DNA from: Pisolithus tinctorius
Taxonomy: Eukaryota > Basidiomycota > Agaricomycetes > Boletales > Pisolithaceae
Direction of reading: 5' to 3'
DNA: 64,000 bases
NCBI GenBank assembly: GCA_024663395.1
Contig: JANFAH010000037.1
Span: 372,001 to 436,000 of the forward strand
Shown here: positions 26,080 to 43,243 of the stretch, one piece after another
How the letters are laid out: the number at the start of each line of letters is the position of its first letter
Numbering within the stretch: position 1 is the stretch's first letter
Translations under genes and position numbers: made by a program
Notes under the pieces: generated by a model
What the model was told of the DNA's origin: nothing
The model's database searches: none
Seen by the model: only the letters and a program-made list of their open reading frames with translations

Positions 26080-27419
26080 ATGGCCCACGCAACGTCACCA
26101 GCTGAGCCGCGCTCACCGTCGCCGTCATTCTCACAGTCCTCGGTTATCCTCGATGACTCGTCCTCTGCTAGCGAGGCAGGCGACGTTTCCGCGCTTCCTG
26201 TGGAGGACCGTGGTTCACCAGGACCATCTTCCGCACCACCCGCCGACCCCGGTGACACCGTAACATGTCTATGGGAGGACTGCGGTGATGTATTTTCCCA
26301 CCTGCCCACTCTCATAGAACATATTCATAGTTGTGAGTGTGCTTGCGGGGGCCTACATACCATCCCCTAGCTAACGACTATTGGTTTTACTAGCACATAT
26401 CGGCGTGCACAAATCGAATTACACGTGCGAATGGGCCACTTGCAGTCGTCGTGGCCTTGCGCAGACGTCGCGCTTCGCTCTTATATCCCACATCCGGTCG
26501 CACACTGGCGAAAAGCCCTTCACTTGTTCTCGCCCCGGTGGGTTCCCCCCTCCTCACATCGTTGGCACTCCGGTTTGACAACCCCTTCACTAATAGAATG
26601 CGACAAATCTTTCACCCGCTCAGACGCACTTGCAAAACACATGCGCCTTCAGCACAACATGCTTCCTCCTCCCTCTGGACGTGGCGGTTCCCGGAAACGG
26701 AAACGCGGAGATTCCCCACAGCCAAGTCCCGCTCATGGCCTATCGACTTCCGGGCCTGCGGACACCTCCGGATTTAACACTTTTAAGGTCGAACCTCGAT
26801 CACCCTCAGAAGTTGGCATTCCTGGTGCAGATTACTTTGACTCTCACCCTCCACCTGGCCAAGAAGACGGCCACAACGAAGACGGCATGGAAGACGACGA
26901 TGGTGATGACGGATTACCTCCCCATCTCGTTCGTTTCATGGACCCACAAACTGGTTTGGTGATGGGCCGGTCACCTAGTTTGGTCAAATATATCATCCAG
27001 AAAGCAAAGATGCATTATGCATTGGAGACGCATGCTGCTCTTCTGGAGGAGCTGAGGTACATGTTTGGGCTAGAGTTTGGACACACTACATAGCTAAGTG
27101 TGATTTTCCAGGGTGGCACGAGCACAAGCAAAGGAGGAGAAGATGAAGAAGGAAGCCATGCTGGATGACTTGCTCAGAACTGTATTTGGGTACCGCCACC
27201 TCTCAGACTTTTATCCCCTCCCTAATGGCCTTTCTGCTTCTTCCCGTTTCTAGCGAGGAAGCTGCCACGCGATACCTCATGACGGATTCGTCTTCACCTC
27301 TAACGAACATGCGATCCAATCATGGCGATCCTCAACATGCCTACCCGCCACCACCACCCTCACACCACTTCCGTAATCACCAGAAGCCCCATGCCCAAGT
27401 ATCATACCCGCATTCATAG
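26080..27419 (+). CDS. C2H2 zinc-finger nuclear protein (tandem CWCH2 type)
   Basis: Exons 26080-26332, 26394-26537, 26597-27056, 27112-27189 and 27254-27419 join in frame to about 366 residues. After an acidic Ser/Pro-rich start come three fingers: CLWEDC...HIHSSH, CEWATC...HIRSH with the TGEKPF linker, and CSRPEC...HMRLQH. The Trp between the first two cysteines of fingers 1 and 2 is the tandem CWCH2 pattern known from PacC, Gli/Zic and related proteins. A basic GGSRKRKR patch and a C-terminal helix (SLVKYIIQKAKMHYALETHA, VARAQAKEEKMKKEAML) follow. The third finger and this helix do not fit classic PacC; a chromatin-complex subunit such as Iec1 of INO80 is an alternative. Its last exon is the part copied in the downstream tandem units. 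Confidence 0.8.
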
Positions 27420-27596
27420 TAGGGGGACGTGGTTGTAATTTGCTTCATCTGTTGTTATCTTATTTGTCGTCGCCTTTTGCTTGTCACTTCATGTGTTTTT
27501 AACATAATTTCAAGGTCTGTTCTGCTTCCTGGGACTAGCTGGAAAATGCGCCTTTGAGTGTAATGCATCAAAGAGGGATAGTCCTTGACAGGACTC

Positions 27597-28100
27597 GGAG
27601 TAAGATTATTCCTTGACGTTATCCTAGTCCAGGTCTGGGAAATGGTTTGTTTGTGTTTTTACCGGCTCGGTTGTCGTTGTCTCGGTTCGCGCCAAAAAGT
27701 CACCATCCACACGCAATCCCTATTATTGTTGGGAGGATAGTTCTCGGGACAAAGTTGTCCATGTACCGTTCCTGTGATAACAGATTCACATGGACGGTGC
27801 CGGTCAGTGCGCGCGTCACTTGGTTCCAGACGTCACTGACGCAGCAAATTCGCGTGGGAGTTTCATTGGCGCGAAAACATGTTCGAGCGCCTGGTATTGC
27901 AGAGGGACGTAGACCATAGGGAAGATGAGAGAGGAGGGAGTAGGCCAGAAACATGTATTTTGCACTGCATTAGTTACAGACATCGACTAGGCGTCACACA
28001 GTCGCGGTCCGTTGCATTGATATCGAGTTTCTCTGAGTGACATATTCATCAGATTATTTGTTTGTCCCTGTCGCGTCCACGGACGCCCAGAGGGATTATG
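27597..28100. other. About 500-bp insertion in tandem unit 1
   Basis: In units 2 and 3, sequence following CTTGACAG continues directly to the PRP43 3' end, while unit 1 has about 500 extra bases. AGG occurs on both sides, which could be a short target duplication. No gene or inverted ends are seen. Confidence 0.45.
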
Positions 28101-28136
28101 CCAGGGAAATAACAAGTTCTGAGTGTATCAAAGTCT

Positions 28137-30666
28137 TTATCGCCTCTGTTTCCTTCTTGCACTGCTGGGCTTTTGACATCCAGGGCGCTTGTTCGCAGCT
28201 CGCCAGAGGGCTTTCTTCGTCTCATCTTCCGGGAGGGTGGCCAAGTCAAAGTACAGGGGAGCATTCTCCGGTAACCTATGATAAAGCAGGTTAGAAAGGT
28301 AATGACGCGATGAAGTAGACTCCAAAACTACCATTCGGCGCAGACTTCCATGACAGTCCTGATATACGGTCGAGTCCTCAAAATGAACTCGCCGCATATT
28401 ACCCACTCTGGTTGTGTCCATGCTACAAGACAGATGTAATACTACGACCTGACACAGACAAACGAGCCGCCATTAGCTACAAGTCGACAACCTGGTATTT
28501 ATATGAAAACACATTGCCTGGTTATCTTGTGAGCCGCCCTTCTCGCATTCTTTGTGGGAAACTTGCACGAAGAAACCACAGCACAGCGCGGGCCGATGGC
28601 AAGATGGTGCTACATTTTCATTTGCAATGGATATGAGCTCAATTTCAAAGTGCTCCATTGTCCGCTTGAGCTGCTCACGAACATTCTCGGCCTCTGGAAG
28701 TGCCCGAGCAAACAGGAAGCAAGTTCCAGCTCATGAATCATCATATTAATCTGCAGGACGCGGAACGAGTTGAGTTGGGGAACTGATAAGTCTCACTTGA
28801 ACATGGAGCTTACTCCGGGTATAGCTGTTGTAGACGTTAAGAAGTGTAAGATGGTCACTATCTAGGACTGTGAAAAGTGCCTTGGCTGCGTCGACCTCCC
28901 TACACTGGCTGTTCTGCCGGAGCCATATATTGGGAACTGATAGATTGTTCAGTCAGGACGCCCGTTGCATGGGAAACGAGGAGAACCCTACTAGACAACA
29001 TCGCAGTGATGGTTAATATTTTCGTTGTTACATCTGAATTCTGGATTGACAGTCAACATCTTCGACAGCACAATCCGAGAACGTATTTGAGGGTCTAGCA
29101 GGAACACTGCCATGAAGGTGTCCAGCGCCGTCCGATTGCCGTCGTCGTCCAACACTACCAAATTGTTTAAATTTCAAGTTCACACATGAGATTTCCGGCA
29201 GGGGGGTGTCCACATCATCGGATCTTACGAGATCCTGTTCAAATCTTCAGCAACGGCAGACTACCGCCCAGAGAGGAGAGCTCACTTTGACTCTTGCCTT
29301 GACCAGTTCCAGTACCGTGCTAGATAAACTACTCCTTAAGATCTCCGGGTGTGTCTGATTCTCCGCGACATTCGTTGATACGACTACTCTCCTCAAAGGG
29401 GGCCGTCCGGTGTATTCGGCGGTGGAGGTGGGTCGAATATACGTTGCTGCTGCTGCAACGGAAGTGAAGAGTAGAGTGGTACATAGAACAGAGGCCCAAC
29501 ATAGTCCTGATCCTGAGTGATCAAATCGTCTGTCCAGTTTAATCTTGCGATATGCTTCTTCGATTCACTCTTCGTCTGTCAGGCAGAGCAGAATGTCTCC
29601 AGGATCCTCTGCACGGTGGATCATCCAAACAATCCGAAGGAGCCTCGTCGTAGTCGGGCTCTGGCTCTCGAGTATAAAACACCTCTACAGGATGCATGCG
29701 ACCAGGCACTTTGAACAGTAGTGCCTGCGAGTCGGAATGAAGATTAAAACACTTTTGGAACTTGAGTGTACCCAAGGTCGCGGACATGGCGACAATTTTC
29801 AAGCGGGTCGTCTCTTCGCGAGGTTCTTTAAGCTACCCACGAGGATATCTCTAGTGGGGGTCCGTTTGTGGGCCTCGTCCAGGATGATTGTGGAATACCG
29901 TTTTAGATCGTGGTCGTTCGTGGCCTCCTGAAGGAACGCACCATAGGTCATGTACCTGAGAAACGTCTTTCCCGGTTCTGTCATACATATCGAGTAACCA
30001 ACTTCTCGACTCAATTCCGCTACCATGTAGATAGCCATGTCTAAAGTATCCCTGCCATTAGCCGACTCACCGTCCATTTCTTCGGCGACTGGTTTCGCGA
30101 CGGACATGGCAGTGACATGTTGTGCTTGCGTACAGGCGATGAATTTACCCTTGGGATGGGGCAACTCCGCATAAGTGACAAACTGTGATATTCTACGGGT
30201 AAAAAGAGACCAAATGATAGGTCGCAGTTCAAAATGACATGACAGAAAATGTGTCTTGGTGTACCACTTACTGCGTTGTCTTTCCAGTTCCGGTTTCGCC
30301 TACCAGTCAATAATCAGGTTTGTGCTGAACTACAAGCGGAAGGGAATTAGCGAGCACCCAAATCTTTGACACTAATCATCTTCAGGAACTAGGCCATCTG
30401 CGAGTATACAGGTAGTTTTTTCCTTGCCTCAAGTATCTTCTTGCACTGAAGTGTGTGGAATGCCTTGGTGAATGGATTGACCCCGTGTTCCTGCAAAGGA
30501 TAGTCCGTCAGCGCATCCGTCGAGGAATATCTCACTAGCATGTTCGTTTCGCATACCAGAGCTTTGCGAACTTGATCGCCTTTCACTTCCAAGGAATGAT
30601 GCCAAAGAGCGGCCCCTGTGCTACAGGCGTTGACATGCGATTGGTACGTGTTCTGCAGGAAGCCAT
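28137..30666 (-). pseudogene. PRP43 copy 2, decayed
   Basis: Exon order and splice sites follow copy 1 but the gene is broken. The Walker A exon (about 30271-30325) has a frame shift and an in-frame stop, with GETGTGKTT only in another frame. Motif Ia reads TQAQHVTA instead of TQPRRVAA. About 210 bp are lost near 29365, removing motif VI (QRAGRAGR) and most of motif V. Further small changes occur through 28470-29200. DEAH is still present (ILDEAHKRT). The C-terminus ends PSSARRKQRR, close to the tail of copy 3 rather than copy 1. It is the oldest-looking of the tandem copies. Confidence 0.88.
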
Positions 30667-31455
30667 GAACCAAGCGAGTTGATGATTGCCAACCGCAAAG
30701 GGTAGTGGTCTTCGACTCCCGCCTTCCGTATGGTTCCGTATGCTAGTCAGACATGGTGGGGAGACTTGAGCACGGGTCGCCAATATTTGGTTCAAGGGTA
30801 AGATTCTCCCCAACCACCTTGCATATTGTGAACATCCGGTCAGCCCCCCAGACCACTCGTTATGTCGGTGATAGGGCATGTTTCATTAGCGCAAGTTCAC
30901 GGCTAGGCAAACCCCGCGATCAATTGGGGTACGACCTGGGGCCTCAAACTTCTATCATGATCCATTTGACGGTATGATCTGTCACTGAGTCCACCCATGG
31001 TAGGTTACGCCTCTAACTCTTGAGCGCCTGAACAATTGCGCCGTCGTATTTCAAAACTCGTGCGAACTCCATCTTGTTCGCCGTGTACTACGAAGTAAGT
31101 GACATCTAACTGCGCTGTAGTAGACCTCATCGATAGGCACAGGTTACCCAGGATCGATTGGTTTTATGGACGTCGACTTTGAAATACGAAGTACACACCT
31201 GTTATCACCGAAACAAGGGGTCTCATAAAGCGGGCAAAGGTTTTCTTGCACAGAATCGTTCCGCTTTTGCTTTGTATGGGAAAATTGTGCGTGAGATTAC
31301 AATTATGTAAAACTACTACGCGGTTCATGTAACCACCTGCCTTCGTTTTGTGGGTTTATCGCAGCGCGCCGCACGGATTCCCGATATCTTGCCCAGGTTG
31401 TTTGAGTCACCCCTGATCAATTTTTGGATATAGTTCAAGCCTCAAGGCGACAAGA

Positions 31456-31620
31456 TTCGCTGCTCGATACCTCGTGACGGATCTGTCTTCGCCGCCTCCC
31501 ATGAGCACGCGATCCAATCATGGCGTTCCTCGATATCCCTATCCGCCCCGACTGCCCTCGCACAATTCCGTAACCGCCAGAAGCCGCATGCCCAAGCATG
31601 ATGCTCGCATTCATAGCAGG
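31456..31620 (+). pseudogene. Remnant of last exon of the C2H2 gene (unit 2)
   Basis: Matches 27262-27419 through the final CATTCATAG and on into the 3' flank (GTGGTTGTAATTTGC). It lacks the rest of the gene and carries base changes and small deletions, so it is a passive passenger of the duplication. Confidence 0.8.
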
Positions 31621-31811
31621 AGAGTGTGGTTGTAATTTGCAACATCTGCTGTTTTATTTATCCGTCGCCTTCACTTCTTGTCTTCTTACACTAATTTGAA
31701 GGGCCGTTGTCTGTTATGCCTCTTGGAACTATGAATACATGCGCATATTGATGTGACGTATCAGGGAGGGAGCATTCTTGACAGGGAAAGACAAGTTCTA
31801 AGTGTACAACT

Positions 31812-34645
<2,834 letters not shown>

Positions 34646-35449
34646 AAACCAAGCGAGTTGGTGGTCGCTAATCGCAAAGGGTAGTGATCTTCGACTCCCG
34701 CTTTCCGTATGGTTCCGTCTGCTTGTCAGACATGGTGGGAAGACTTAAGCACGGGTCGCCAATGGCTCGACGGTAAGATTCTCCCCAGCCACCTTGCATA
34801 TTGTAAACATCCAGTCAGTCCCCTAGACCACTCGTTCCAACAATCGACTTGTTGTGTCGGTGATACGACATGTTTCATTAGCGCAAGTTCACAGCTAAAA
34901 AAAAAACCCCGCGATCAATTGGGGGACGACCTGGGGCCTCAAATTTCTACCATGATCCATTTGACGGTATGATCTGTCACGGAGCCCATCCATAGTATGT
35001 TGCGACTCTAACTCTTGAGCGCCTGAACAATTGCGCTGTCGGATTTCAAAGCGTGTACGAACTCCATCCGAATGACTTGCCCGCCAGGTGCAAAGTAACG
35101 TCTAACTGCGATTCAGCAGACCTTATCGATAGGTACAGGTTACTTGGAGATTATCCGGGATCGGTTAGTTTTATAAACGGCGGCTTTCAAATACAGAGTA
35201 CACACTTGTTATCACCGGAACACGGGTCCCCGACCCCATAATGTGGACAAAGGTTTTCTCGCGCAGTATCGATCCGCGAAAAATTGTGCGTGAAATTACA
35301 ATTATGTAAGACTACACGGTTCATGTAACCACCTACCCTCGTTTCCTAGGTTGATCATGGCAGAGCGCGTCGCACGCAATATACTAAGATCCCCTATATC
35401 TTACCCAGGGTATTTTGAGTCTCCCCTTAGGTTTTGGATATGGATAAGA

Positions 35450-35601
35450 CTAGCTGCACAATACCTCATGACGGAACTGTCTTCACCGCTTCCCATGAAC
35501 ATGTGATCCAGTTAAGGCGATCCTCGATACGCCTATCCCTTGCACACTTCCGTAACTACCAGGAGCCGCACGCCCAAGCATCCTACTCACATTCATAGCA
35601 G
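35450..35601 (+). pseudogene. Remnant of last exon of the C2H2 gene (unit 3)
   Basis: A second passive copy of exon 5 of the C2H2 gene, starting near TACCTCATGACGGAACTG and ending CATTCATAG. It has an internal deletion compared with the real exon. Confidence 0.78.
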
Positions 35602-35618
35602 GGGAGCGTGGTTGTAAT

Positions 35619-35866
35619 CGCCTTGTTTACAAGGTCACTCAAACCCGAAAATGAGACGCCTTTGTCGACTCGATCCCCGCATATGCCTCTAAATCAACTC
35701 CGCACGGCAAATCCAACCAGCCACGTCACTTACAACAGCTTAGTACAGCTCGAACTGTACATCGTCTTCACGGCTCGTATGTTGCTGTTTCCTGTAGTGC
35801 ATTGGCGTGTGCAGCGCTCCGGCGTGGTAAACAAGGTGGCAGTCAGCGGCAACGGCCCTGTTCTAG
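35619..35866. other. About 250-bp insertion in tandem unit 3
   Basis: Interrupts the C2H2 3' flank between GTGGTTGTAAT and TTTGCATCGTCTGCTG, which are continuous in units 1 and 2. It contains the palindrome CCTTGTTTACAAGG near its left end and GTAAACAAGG inside. It could be a small non-autonomous element, but no complete terminal repeat was found. Confidence 0.45.
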
Positions 35867-36055
35867 TTTGCATCGTCTGCTGTTTTCTTATTTGTCTATT
35901 GCCTTGGGCTTGTTACTTCATGTGTTTTTACATTAATTTGAAGGGCTGTCGCCTGTTATGCCTCCTGGGATTACGAGTACATGTGCATATCGATGTGATG
36001 CATCACAGAGGGACATTCTTGACAAAGAAAAACAAGTTCTAAGTACGCAACTTTC

Positions 36056-38918
<2,863 letters not shown>

Positions 38919-39500
38919 GAACCATGGGAGTTGGTGGTTGCCAATTACAGAGGGTAGTAATCTTCGATTGCCGCATTCCGTATCATGGGATCCGTTTGCT
39001 TTGGGACATAATGGTGGGAATGAAAGCTTAGTCGCCTACCCAACCATCTCGCATATTGTAAAACATCCAGTCAGTCGCTCAGACCCCTCGTTCCCACCAT
39101 CGACTTGTTTTGTCGGTGATATGGCATTTTTCATTAGTGCAAGTTGAGTGCAAGTTTACAGCTGTGCAAATCCGGCGATCAATTAGGGTAGGACACGACC
39201 TCAGATTTCAAAATTCTATGAAGCTGGCCATGATCCATTTGAAGATACAACCATCACGGCACCCACCCATCGGCATTGATGCGGCCCCAACGGCGAACCC
39301 CATGAACAGAAGAAGCAAGGCATTTTCCTCCGTTTTCCTTAGATCGCCGATCCGACAACCTGTCCGGGTGCAAAGCGACACCTAACTGAGGTCCAGACCT
39401 TATCGCTATGGTACAGGTTACCTGAAGATTGTCCAAAATCAGTTAGTTATATGGACGTAGGCTTTAAATATAGAGTACACACCTGGTACATTAGTGTCGG

Positions 39501-40782
39501 AACTGTCTAACACGGAGTCTCAAATGACGCAAGCGCATATGTAAGCCAAAATTCAAGAGCGCTTGAGTCGTTTGGGCTTCACACGGTGTCCAGCCCCGAG
39601 CGCTCCAAGCTTCAGCTCTAGACTACTGTGTAGCACTACTGATTACTGGATACAATCGGAGTGGGGTCCTGTACCAAGCTATATCCCACTATATCCCTGA
39701 ACACGCGATCGCCCGTCCACCGCCTTCCTGCCGTGTGCTTTAATCGCCTAGGTCTACTGACAAATGGGTGTTGCATTACAAGGAGAAAATAAAGGGGGGC
39801 GGATTTGCACGCTTGTCACCAGGAGTAGTCCAGACGTCGTCGAAATCAAGATATGAGTGGATAGACGACGTAACACACAACAAAGGTGAAAAGAGAACGC
39901 ACAGAGTAAGTAGAGATCGTATTCGATGTCAGCATTTATCGAAAGCGAAGATTGATTCAGCCCCGTTGCCCACGTAAGCAGGACTAGGTCTCCAGGAAAT
40001 ATCGAGGTTGATGATGTTGTCTAATACGCAGAATTTAAGGTAAAGAACTCTCTGCTGTTACAACTCAGACCCATGATCAAATGCAAGCTGGCAGATGCGC
40101 CGAGAGACGCATTCCGTTCTTTGCTCGTAATACCTAGCCCATGTATAGCATGTGTGGTCTGATCGTACTTCAATGCGTTTGCCACGGTGAATACTACTTG
40201 GGGAAACGACGTTCAATATCTTTTCCCCAATCAGATATCAACAACGCTGAGCTCGCGCTTGATCTGAAATCGAACACCCGAAGATGTTGACTTCTGCGTA
40301 GTCTTCTGAATTTGTATAGGCATTCACCTAGGCTCGGGGATGGGGCGCGAGACGGTTGCTCAGGTTGTCGTGGGTATGTGGGGGAGCAGCAAAGCGGACG
40401 CTCATGCCGTCGTGGAATAGTCTAGTCATCGCACACTGTGCGGGGTTTCGGAGTGGCTATCGAGTCAGCCGCCAGCGGCTCCGACGCAAATCTGATCCCT
40501 CCGCGATTACAATGATGATAGATGTTTTCGAACTAATGACCGTCCCTGTGCTTGCAGCAGAATTTGAAGTGGCTCGTGGTAACCATAGTTTGGATCTGTC
40601 ACCTCGACACCGTTTTTGTCACCCCACGGCTGGTTGTACCAACGGTCGACCAAAGTTCAATTCGCTAACACTATCATGAATGATACGCAATGTTACTCCA
40701 GGAAACATACAAAGCGTAACTAGGCATCACTTATTCTTACCGCCTTAAACCCTAGAAAACTAAACTTTAAACGTCTAGATCA
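39501..40782. other. Intergenic, no gene supported
   Basis: Lies between the end of tandem unit 3 and the transporter. Open frames at 39768-39977 and 40356-40679 have no recognisable domain. Confidence 0.45.
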
Positions 40783-43243
40783 TCAATCAAACCGTCCTTC
40801 AGCCATATTGTTCAATTTATCCTCCTCAGAATTCAACTTCCTCACGAGGACCCAGAAAATGACGCCAGAAACGCCACATATAACAGCGATGGAACCGTAG
40901 TTCCAGACAAGCAGCGGGTCAGTCGAGAGGGCTACCGCAAGTGGTCAGTATGCACCCACGTAGCAAAGCACGACAGGGTACTCACAAACGAAGGCTTCGC
41001 CTATGGCAGATGCGACAGCATTCGTAAAGAGGAGCATGGACATGACAAGTGACCGCATGTTCCTCGGTGCCTTAGTGAACGCATACTCCATGCTCGTGAT
41101 CGAAGCAAAGATCTCACTAAATGCAATTAAAATATATCTGAAGATATGCATGGATGAATTGCTGTCAGAAAAGAGAGACGAAGCGAAAACCCAAGTACTC
41201 ACGATCCGCTCTGAATCCACACGTCCAAGGGGGATACCAACGGATTCCCGTTGTTGTCGACACAGGTACCGGCATGGTATCCACATGGATTTGTCTGATG
41301 ATTAGGTATCCATCAGATGTTTTCACATAGGAAAATGGGAGGTTACCTTGTAAACGTAGTGCTGGACGACGGCCGCCCATACCATTGCTGCAGCACCGGT
41401 ATAGAACCCCCAAGCGATCCTTTGCAGGGGCCTGAAATTGATCCTCCATCGGACGAGAGCTGGGTATAACTGGCAGAGCCGTCGTAAACCATAGATAACC
41501 GGGGAGGGAGACAGGGTACTCACGACCAAGTCGCACAGCGGGATGAAGATGATGAGAGCCAAAGGATCCAGGTCAGGAAGAACATCGTTAGGTAGACCGT
41601 GTGTGCTCATGGTGGCAGCTTGCGACGTCAAATTATTGTTCAATTGGTTGTACGACAACCCTGCAAGTTCCGTTCCGCATCATCACCCACCATGCATCAC
41701 AAGCAGCAACTCACAATAAATCGGGAACCACGAGAATACGAGACAAGCTTTAAACCCGCGTCGAAGTTCTTCCACCCAGTTATCATCAAACTTCATCCAC
41801 GCCGGTTTCTCACCGACCACCTTGCTTGGCTTAGCACTCTCCCAGAAGTCGTCGGCGGTGAGGTTCTGAACGGTCTTGATAGGATTCCAAGACCATCGTC
41901 CGCGCATAGCAAATCGCCAGACACGCGCCGCAGTGACGAGCACTGAACCCGTTGGTGGTGAAGTGCGGTACTTGCCATGTCCATACCACAAGCCCAAAGG
42001 AGAGAGCAGGAGAACAATGGTCGGAAGCGAATAGGCCAGCCAGTACCCGATGAACTGGACAGGAAGGTTCAACAATCAAACGAAGACAGCAACACCATAC
42101 AACTCGAACCTTTTCCACGTATACCATACCCACCTGACCGATGAGCGCGCCGATGTTAATGAAGAAATAAAAATACTAGTGCACATGAGCTCTAAATCAC
42201 AAGGACTGAATGGCATCACATCTGACCATGTAAATTCTAGATGTTGTCAAGCTGGGGTCCACGATTACGCGTTCCCCTTTCTTTGTTACCGAGACAAACA
42301 TCTTTGTCCGGTGGTACTGTTCCGCCACCAGAGGGGAGATATTGGACTTGAACCCGCCGGCCCCCGTGCCGGTGACGATCAAAGAAAGAATAAAAAGACT
42401 GACAGAGGCATTGCCTCCGATGATAACAGGTACGGCCGAGATAATCATGATAACTTGGCCAAGCATGGCAATTGCAACGCTCACGCAAACAGTCTTGTAA
42501 CGACCCCAATAGGTGTCCGCAACGTAGGCACCTGCGATAGGTGTTACGTACGTCCTGTGTAGACGTGAGACGTCTGGTTGTGAGGTGAGCACCCGCTGGC
42601 CATTACACACCAGAATTGATAGAAGGTCGTGAGACCCGTGGACATTTGTTGACCTCTTCCAAGAGCACCAGATTGGCCATGCAAACCGCCTGCGCCGGTG
42701 GTTGAATTGGGTGGAAGTGGTTGTTGAATGAAATTTACCTGCCACACTTAGTGAGGCACTGTCGAATATTCGGCAAGAACGAAGCAAGACTTACGAAGAC
42801 CGCAGTTGCACCTATCACGGGAAATAAAGTTGAAGAGCTGATATGAAAAGTCAAGGAACACACACCATAGTACTACACATGACGCAAAATTCCTCAGCGG
42901 GTTCGACTTCAGATATCACAAAAAACAAATACTCACAGAAAATCGCTCAGCCAGTCCCACGACGGCGATCACTGCCAAAGTATGTCAGGGGACGCCTGTA
43001 CGTGTACAAGAGTAAAAACCAACTGTAAACGGTCCACGGTATTGTGTCTGACACTCTGCGAAGAGCGATGAGCTCTCCCTCGGTTGGAAACTCCAATCCC
43101 TCGTGAAGGGGATCAACCTTATCGGCAGTTGCATCTGACGTCGTACCCTTCTTTTGCAGAGCATAGTCGTGGGCAATTTTCTCATGACGTTCGACCTCTG
43201 CCAAAGCAACAGGAATCTCGCGGTCCGGTTCCAAGCCGGCCAT
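40783..43243 (-). CDS. PTR2: Proton-coupled oligopeptide transporter (POT/PTR2 family)
   Basis: Many exons; the start is MAGLEPDREIPVALAEVERH (43243) and the stop follows NNMAEGRFD (40783). First exons: 43243-43024, 42971-42937, a 7-nt exon 42872-42866, 42811-42795, then from 42738. Family landmarks: VNFIQQPLPPNSTTGAGG, YVTPIAGAYVADTYWGRYKT (PTR2 signature region), GTGAGGFKSNISPLVAEQ, YFYFFINIGALIGQ, DPLALIIFIPLCDLVV, and a last helix in DPLLVWNYGSIAVICGV. POT proteins import di- and tripeptides with protons across the plasma membrane, usually with 12 helices. All parts expected of the family are present in order and I found no stop in the joined frame that I followed. Internal exon ends in the middle were not all fixed. 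Confidence 0.9.

Noticed and set aside
26080..27419. Firm naming of the zinc-finger gene as PacC/Rim101
   Set aside because: The CWCH2 fingers fit, but a TGEKPF-linked third finger and a C-terminal helix do not, so I kept a general name.
40356..40679. Possible gene between tandem unit 3 and the transporter
   Set aside because: The open frame has no recognisable motif and no convincing neighbouring exons.
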